A stretch of DNA of 64,000 nucleotides, taken from the NCBI RefSeq assembly GCF_001183605.1, contig NZ_LFXJ01000010.1:434001-498000 (forward strand), read 5' to 3'. Below are positions 60,109 through 64,000 of the stretch, piece by piece. The position numbers were made by a program, and so were the translations under genes. Position 1 is the first letter of the stretch. Every line of letters starts with the position of its first letter. The stretch is from Lysinibacillus xylanilyticus. Its GTDB lineage: Bacteria > Bacillota > Bacilli > Bacillales_A > Planococcaceae. Under the pieces are notes generated by a model. The model worked only from the letters and a program-made list of their open reading frames with translations, was not told the origin of the DNA and ran no database searches.

Positions 60109-60902
60109 TGAGTTCCCCCCGTTCTTTTACTAGCACGGCTTGTAATGAAGTAATAGCCAACTACGACGATAACTGTTACAAAGAATACTAAACCAGAAAT
60201 AGCGTTAACCGTTAAGGAAATACCGGCACGAGCCATAGAGTAAATTTCAACAGATAAAGTACTAAAGCCGTTACCTGTCACGAAAAATGTTACCGCAAAA
60301 TCATCAAGAGAATACGTTAAGGCAAGGAAGAATCCCGCAAAAATCCCCGGTTGAATATACGGTAAAATAACTCGCATCATGACATCTTTTTTCGTTGCTC
60401 CTAAATCTAATGCAGCATCGATTAAAGATTTGTTCATTTCTAATAGTTTCGGTAAGACCATCAGTACAACAATTGGAACACTGAACGCTACGTGTGCTAT
60501 TAACACAGAAGTAAAGCCTAATTTAATACCAATCATTGTGAATAAAATTAAAAAGCTTGCACCGATAATAACATCCGGGCTAACAATTAACACATTATTT
60601 AAAGAAAGTAGTGTATTGCGCATTTTTGAATCTTTAACAGTGACAATGCCAATAGCTCCTAGTGTCCCGATGATTGTAGAAATCAATGCAGAGAGTAATG
60701 CCACAATGACTGTGTTAATTAGAATTACGAGTAGGCGTGAATCCTCAAACACGGCTTTATAATGTTCTAAAGTAAAGGACTCAAAATTATTCATCGATCC
60801 GCCACTATTGAACGAATAGAAGACTAAATAGAAGATAGGTGCATACAAAACGATAAAAACAATCGCTAAATATACTTTTGCTGTAGCAGATAGTTTTTTC
60901 AT
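60105..60902 (-). CDS. potC: Spermidine/putrescine permease PotC
   Basis: The 265-residue membrane protein has six helices and the binding-protein-dependent permease EAA loop seen as LIDAALDLGATKKDVMMRVI. N-terminal YLAIVFIVLYAPIFYLVFYSF fits PotC. It forms the channel with PotB. Start and stop overlap both neighbours by four bases (ATGA-type junctions), so the operon is translationally coupled. Confidence 0.95.
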   Translation of the reverse strand: MKKLSATAKVYLAIVFIVLYAPIFYLVFYSFNSGGSMNNFESFTLEHYKAVFEDSRLLVILINTVIVALLSALISTIIGTLGAIGIVTVKDSKMRNTLLSLNNVLIVSPDVIIGASFLILFTMIGIKLGFTSVLIAHVAFSVPIVVLMVLPKLLEMNKSLIDAALDLGATKKDVMMRVILPYIQPGIFAGFFLALTYSLDDFAVTFFVTGNGFSTLSVEIYSMARAGISLTVNAISGLVFFVTVIVVVGYYFITSRASKRTGGTQ

Positions 60903-61711
60903 CGTACGCGACCTCCTTTATCCTTTTTCTGTCCTGTAATTAACATAACGATGACCATGAATAAAATTAAGAACACAGCAATTGTTGAACCCATTCCCCA
61001 GTTTTGAGTCACAAGGAATTGTTGTTCAATAGCTGTACCAAGTGTAATAACACGGTTTCCTGCAATTAAACGAGTAATCATGAAAAGTGATAATGCAGGA
61101 ATAAATACAACTTGAATACCTGATTTAACACCGTCCATTGTTAACGGTAATATCACGCGACGGAACGTAGTAAAAGCAGATGCCCCTAAATCACGTGCGG
61201 CATAAACAAGAGCCGGATTTAAACGATCCAATGAGTTGAAAATCGGTAAAATCATAAATGGAATAAAAATATAAACGGATACGAATACAAAGCTAATGTC
61301 AGTAAATAGCATTTGCTTCGGATCAAAACCAAATACTTCAATAAATGCATTTAATGGGCCGTACAAGCCGAATATCCCAATAAAGGCATATGTTTTTAAC
61401 AAAAGATTAATCCAAGAAGGAATAATAATTAGTAAAAGCCAAAGCTGTTTATGTTTCGTCTTCGTTAAAAAATAGGCTGTTGGATACGAAACAAGTAACG
61501 TAAAGAACGTAATTAAAAACGCATACCAGAATGAACTTAATGTCATTTTTAAATAGACAGAAGTAAAGAATGCTTTATAGTTATCGAGCGTGAAATTGCC
61601 ATGTATGTCTAGTAGGGAATAGTAAACAACGAGTGCAATCGGCGCGATAACAAAAAGTGCAATCCATAAAACATAAGGAAATAAGGCTGATTTTGAAGTC
61701 TTAGTTTGCAT
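60899..61711 (-). CDS. potB: Spermidine/putrescine permease PotB
   Basis: The 270-residue permease has six helices and the EAA loop [40 protein letters not shown] at the start and the internal [13 protein letters not shown] pattern fit PotB. It overlaps potA by 11 bases and potC by four. Confidence 0.95.
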   Translation of the reverse strand: MQTKTSKSALFPYVLWIALFVIAPIALVVYYSLLDIHGNFTLDNYKAFFTSVYLKMTLSSFWYAFLITFFTLLVSYPTAYFLTKTKHKQLWLLLIIIPSWINLLLKTYAFIGIFGLYGPLNAFIEVFGFDPKQMLFTDISFVFVSVYIFIPFMILPIFNSLDRLNPALVYAARDLGASAFTTFRRVILPLTMDGVKSGIQVVFIPALSLFMITRLIAGNRVITLGTAIEQQFLVTQNWGMGSTIAVFLILFMVIVMLITGQKKDKGGRVR

Positions 61712-62807
61712 CTTCGTCGTCCCCGTACGCCTCTAAACGTTTATCGAATTCTTCTTCTGTTTCATTTAAGCGCATTACATGAATTGCTTCTGAATCAAAG
61801 TCTAAACCAATTTCTGTCCCTACTTCAGCTTTTTTCAATGAATGCACAAGCCATTCATTCCCATCTTTGTCGTAAGTGGATAATTCATAATGCACCCCTC
61901 GGAACAATTGAGTATCAACTTTCACGACAAGTTTGCCTTTATCAATTGTTGTCATTTCTAAATCTTCTGGTCGAATGACAATATCAATTTTTTCGTTTGG
62001 TCTCATACCTTGGTCAACACATTCAAAAACTTTACCAGCAAATTCTACTTTGAAATCTTCAATCATCACGCCAGGAACAATATTTGATTCACCAATAAAA
62101 TCAGCAACGAAGCGGTTAATTGGCTCATCATAAATATCTACTGGTGTACCAGATTGTTGAATTTCACCTTCGCTTAAAACAAATATTTCATCACTCATGG
62201 CAAGTGCTTCTTCTTGATCGTGCGTAACAAAGACAAATGTTTTCCCAAGGCGTTGTTGTAACTCTCGTAGCTCATACTGCATTTCTGTACGTAGCTTTAA
62301 ATCTAAAGCAGAAAGAGGCTCATCAAGTAAAATTACTTCAGGATCATTTACAATCGCACGAGCGATAGCAACACGTTGACGTTGACCACCAGACATCTCA
62401 GAAATTTCACGATTGCTATAGCCTGTTAAGTTAACGAATTTTAATGCTTCAGCCACACGGTTTTTAATTTCACTTTCAGGCAGTTTTTTTATGCGAAGTC
62501 CAAATGCGACGTTTTCAAAGACGTTTAAATGAGGAAACAACGCGTAATCCTGAAAAACAGTATTTACTTGGCGTTCATTTGCTGGTACTGAGTTGATTTT
62601 TTTATCATGAAAATAGATATTTCCTGTAGTTGGTTCTGTGAATCCAGCAATCATACGTAAAATAGTTGTTTTACCACAACCAGAAGGACCTAGCAGTGTA
62701 TAGAATTTTCCCTTTTCTAGCTCCAAGTTAATGTTTTTTAAGACGACCGTGCCGTCATTATAAGACTTTGAAACGTTTTCAAAGCGGATAATCGAATTCG
62801 TTGTCAT
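61701..62807 (-). CDS. potA: Spermidine/putrescine ABC ATPase PotA
   Basis: The 368-residue ATPase has Walker [10 protein letters not shown] (40-48), signature [15 protein letters not shown], Walker [13 protein letters not shown], the switch His in [11 protein letters not shown], and a C-terminal TOBE-like domain (about 240-350, VIRPEDLEM). ATG 62807 follows AAGGAGG. It is the first transporter gene, 17 bases after the regulator gene, so the regulator and transporter share one transcript. Confidence 0.96.
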   Translation of the reverse strand: MTTNSIIRFENVSKSYNDGTVVLKNINLELEKGKFYTLLGPSGCGKTTILRMIAGFTEPTTGNIYFHDKKINSVPANERQVNTVFQDYALFPHLNVFENVAFGLRIKKLPESEIKNRVAEALKFVNLTGYSNREISEMSGGQRQRVAIARAIVNDPEVILLDEPLSALDLKLRTEMQYELRELQQRLGKTFVFVTHDQEEALAMSDEIFVLSEGEIQQSGTPVDIYDEPINRFVADFIGESNIVPGVMIEDFKVEFAGKVFECVDQGMRPNEKIDIVIRPEDLEMTTIDKGKLVVKVDTQLFRGVHYELSTYDKDGNEWLVHSLKKAEVGTEIGLDFDSEAIHVMRLNETEEEFDKRLEAYGDDEDAN

Positions 62808-62824
62808 AGATGTGCCTCCTTAAG

Positions 62825-63367
62825 CTATAAATATGAATCAGTTGCGACAAGTAAAATTTTTGTTTCATCAGCATGTGCATTAAAAATTTGATGATGATCT
62901 GTCGCGTCAAAATAGAGAGCATTGCCTTCACTCGCTATGTATTGTTCAGCTCCTAAAACGAGACGAATACGCCCTTCGACAACATAAATAAATGTTTCCG
63001 AGAGTGAGGGCTCAAACTGTTTGAATTCCCCCTCAGCAGCAAGTGTCAAGAAAATAGGCTCCATCTCTTTTTCATTTGAAGTAGGAATGAGCCACTGAAT
63101 TTCATATTTTTTTTCTTCATCTGTATAAGTGGATTGATCTTCTTCTGTATATACAACCTTTTGTTCAGGTGCTTCATCATCGAAAAATTCCTTAGGTGTT
63201 GACCCTAAAACTTCTAATAATGAAAAAAGAGTTTCAATAGAAGGTGAATTTAGATCACGTTCTAATTGAGAGATATACCCTTTACTTAAATCTGTACGTT
63301 CTCCAAGTTCCTCTTGGGTAAGACCTTTTTTTAAACGAAGCGCTTTAATTTTTGCTCCAATTTGCAT
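62825..63367 (-). CDS. XRE-family regulator with C-terminal cupin (PotR/PuuR-like)
   Basis: The 180-residue protein has an N-terminal Cro/C1 HTH (about 5-60: ALRLKKGLTQEELGERTDLSKGY split across helices 1-3 as LTQEELGERTDLSKGYISQ) and a C-terminal cupin (about 105-178, with FIYVVEGRIRLVLG and YFDATDHHQI) that probably binds a polyamine. Proteins of this build repress polyamine genes (PuuR in E. coli). Being the first gene of the pot operon, it should autoregulate; three operator-like palindromes lie between its promoter and start codon. Confidence 0.9.
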   Translation of the reverse strand: MQIGAKIKALRLKKGLTQEELGERTDLSKGYISQLERDLNSPSIETLFSLLEVLGSTPKEFFDDEAPEQKVVYTEEDQSTYTDEEKKYEIQWLIPTSNEKEMEPIFLTLAAEGEFKQFEPSLSETFIYVVEGRIRLVLGAEQYIASEGNALYFDATDHHQIFNAHADETKILLVATDSYL

Positions 63368-63384
63368 CTTTTCCCTCCTAGAAG

Positions 63385-63449
63385 AAGTTTAGCAATCATA
63401 AACTTTTGAAATATGAAGTTTACTTTAACGAAACTTTTAGTTTACTAAA
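63385..63449 (-). promoter_or_regulatory. Operator cluster for the pot regulator
   Basis: Three palindromes lie in a row. Two have the same geometry, AAGTTT-N9-AAACTT (63385-63405 and 63416-63436), spaced 31 bases start to start. The third, TTTTAGTTTACTAAAA (63434-63449), has perfect 7-base arms. All lie downstream of the promoter at 63459-63486, where a bound repressor would block elongation. Confidence 0.7.
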
Positions 63450-63458
63450 ACCATTACA

Positions 63459-63486
63459 ATTATACATAATAATAAAGAATTTGCAA
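63459..63486 (-). promoter_or_regulatory. Promoter of the regulator-potABCD operon
   Basis: On the minus strand TTGCAA (63486-63481) and a perfect TATAAT (63464-63459) are 16 bases apart; the start would fall near 63452, just before the operator cluster. Confidence 0.65.
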
Positions 63487-63773
63487 TCGTTTTTTATTAA
63501 AAAAAAGTAGATGAAATTTTTAGAAATTATTCATAAATATCGAATAGAAAAATTTTGTTTAAATAAGAATAAAAATGTTAAAAATAGCTAATAAATATGC
63601 TGTAGCAGCTATTCCATTTTGGGATTTGACGGAAATTTGTCAGACAATTTTTGATGAGCACTTTTGTGAAGTTTACTTGTTTGAAAAACTACGATTACTC
63701 TGTTATCGTAGAAGACGAGTTCGCTGGTGCGAATGGAATATATACACTACATATTTAATCGGAGGGATTTATA
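63487..63773 (+). other. ykuU upstream region with two inverted repeats
   Basis: No gene is visible. TTGTCAGACAA (63637-63647) is a perfect odd palindrome within a longer AT-rich symmetry, and CTACGAT-N9-ATCGTAG (63689-63711) is a perfect inverted repeat. Either could be an operator for the peroxiredoxin gene. I see no good match to the PerR consensus. The ribosome site GGAGGG is at about 63761. Confidence 0.45.
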
Positions 63774-64000
63774 ATGGCAGAACGCATGGTAGGTAAACAA
63801 GCACCTGACTTTACAATGGAAGCAGTACTTCCAGACAAATCATTTGGTAAAGTATCATTAGAAGATATTAAAGCACAAGACAAATGGACAGTTCTTTTCT
63901 TCTATCCAATGGACTTCACTTTCGTATGTCCAACAGAAATCACTGCAATGAGCGATCGTTACGATGAGTTCGAAGACTTAGATGCAGAAGTAATCGGTGT
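63774..64000 (+). CDS. ykuU: 2-Cys peroxiredoxin YkuU, N-terminal part
   Basis: ATG 63774 follows GGAGGG; 75 codons are present before the window ends. [19 protein letters not shown] is the start I know for B. subtilis Yku[14 protein letters not shown] contains the peroxidatic Cys52, with Pro45, Thr49 and the FVCP motif of AhpC/Prx1-type enzymes that reduce H2O2 and organic peroxides; [14 protein letters not shown] follows. In B. subtilis ykuU also lies near ccpC/ykuL, whereas here they are 20 kb apart. The C-terminal resolving Cys lies beyond the window. Confidence 0.93.
   Translation, partial: MAERMVGKQAPDFTMEAVLPDKSFGKVSLEDIKAQDKWTVLFFYPMDFTFVCPTEITAMSDRYDEFEDLDAEVIG

Noticed and set aside
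63575-63796. Open frame overlapping the start of ykuU
   Set aside because: It ends inside the peroxiredoxin coding region in another frame, has no ribosome site, and its sequence is rich in Arg/Tyr/Ile as expected from AT-rich noncoding DNA.

Overview
The window is a low-GC Bacillales chromosome segment. It most resembles Lysinibacillus or a close relative: B. subtilis-like gene content and order, many TTG/GTG starts behind strong Shine-Dalgarno sequences, MurE next to PrfC as in staphylococci, and GC-rich intergenic repeats carrying GCTTTCGC-type units. The genus is an inference from gene content, not from a marker gene. No prophage, plasmid origin, rRNA, tRNA or CRISPR array is visible. The two end genes, an ATP-grasp ligase and a YkuU-type peroxiredoxin, are cut by the window edges.

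Layout. 1-11.4 kb: FMN reductase, a 51-residue orphan protein, family 3 aldehyde dehydrogenase, murE, prfC, an RND exporter and a reductase-like SDR. 11.5-26.9 kb: a block that parallels the B. subtilis yko-ykr-ykv-ykw region, namely a yybP-ykoY Mn riboswitch with TerC/YkoY, KtrB-type K+ channel, B12 radical SAM enzyme, PAS histidine kinase, MarR regulator, lipoprotein, CPBP protease, YkvS, a Spo0E-like phosphatase, YkwC, DoxX with a one-cysteine HxlR regulator, an MFS carrier and CheV. 27-33 kb: ppx, ppk1 and a GGDEF/EAL protein. 33-39.8 kb: a TetR regulator facing a five-gene catabolic cluster (hydroxyacid dehydrogenase, MmsA, GntP-type permease, 3-hydroxybutyrate dehydrogenase, Fe-alcohol dehydrogenase). 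39.8-44.2 kb: an overlapping HIT and PP2C pair, fadH, a small membrane protein, cbpB and ccpC. 44.8-56.6 kb: an eight-gene, tightly packed ABC transporter/MoxR/DUF58/VWA operon, the least characterised system here. 56.9-63.4 kb, mostly minus strand: ThiW under a TPP riboswitch, an MFS exporter, and a potABCD operon led by its XRE-cupin regulator with a visible operator cluster.

The most unusual content is intergenic. Three nested repeat families recur: A, an imperfect palindrome of about 135 bp; B, an element with a hairpin at each end; and D, a 35-36 bp hairpin unit found inside both A and B. A and B sit side by side at four loci. One B copy lies inside the P4 arm of the Mn riboswitch and another overlaps the stop codon of fadH. 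A fourth repeat type has a strict 21-bp period and occurs at two places.
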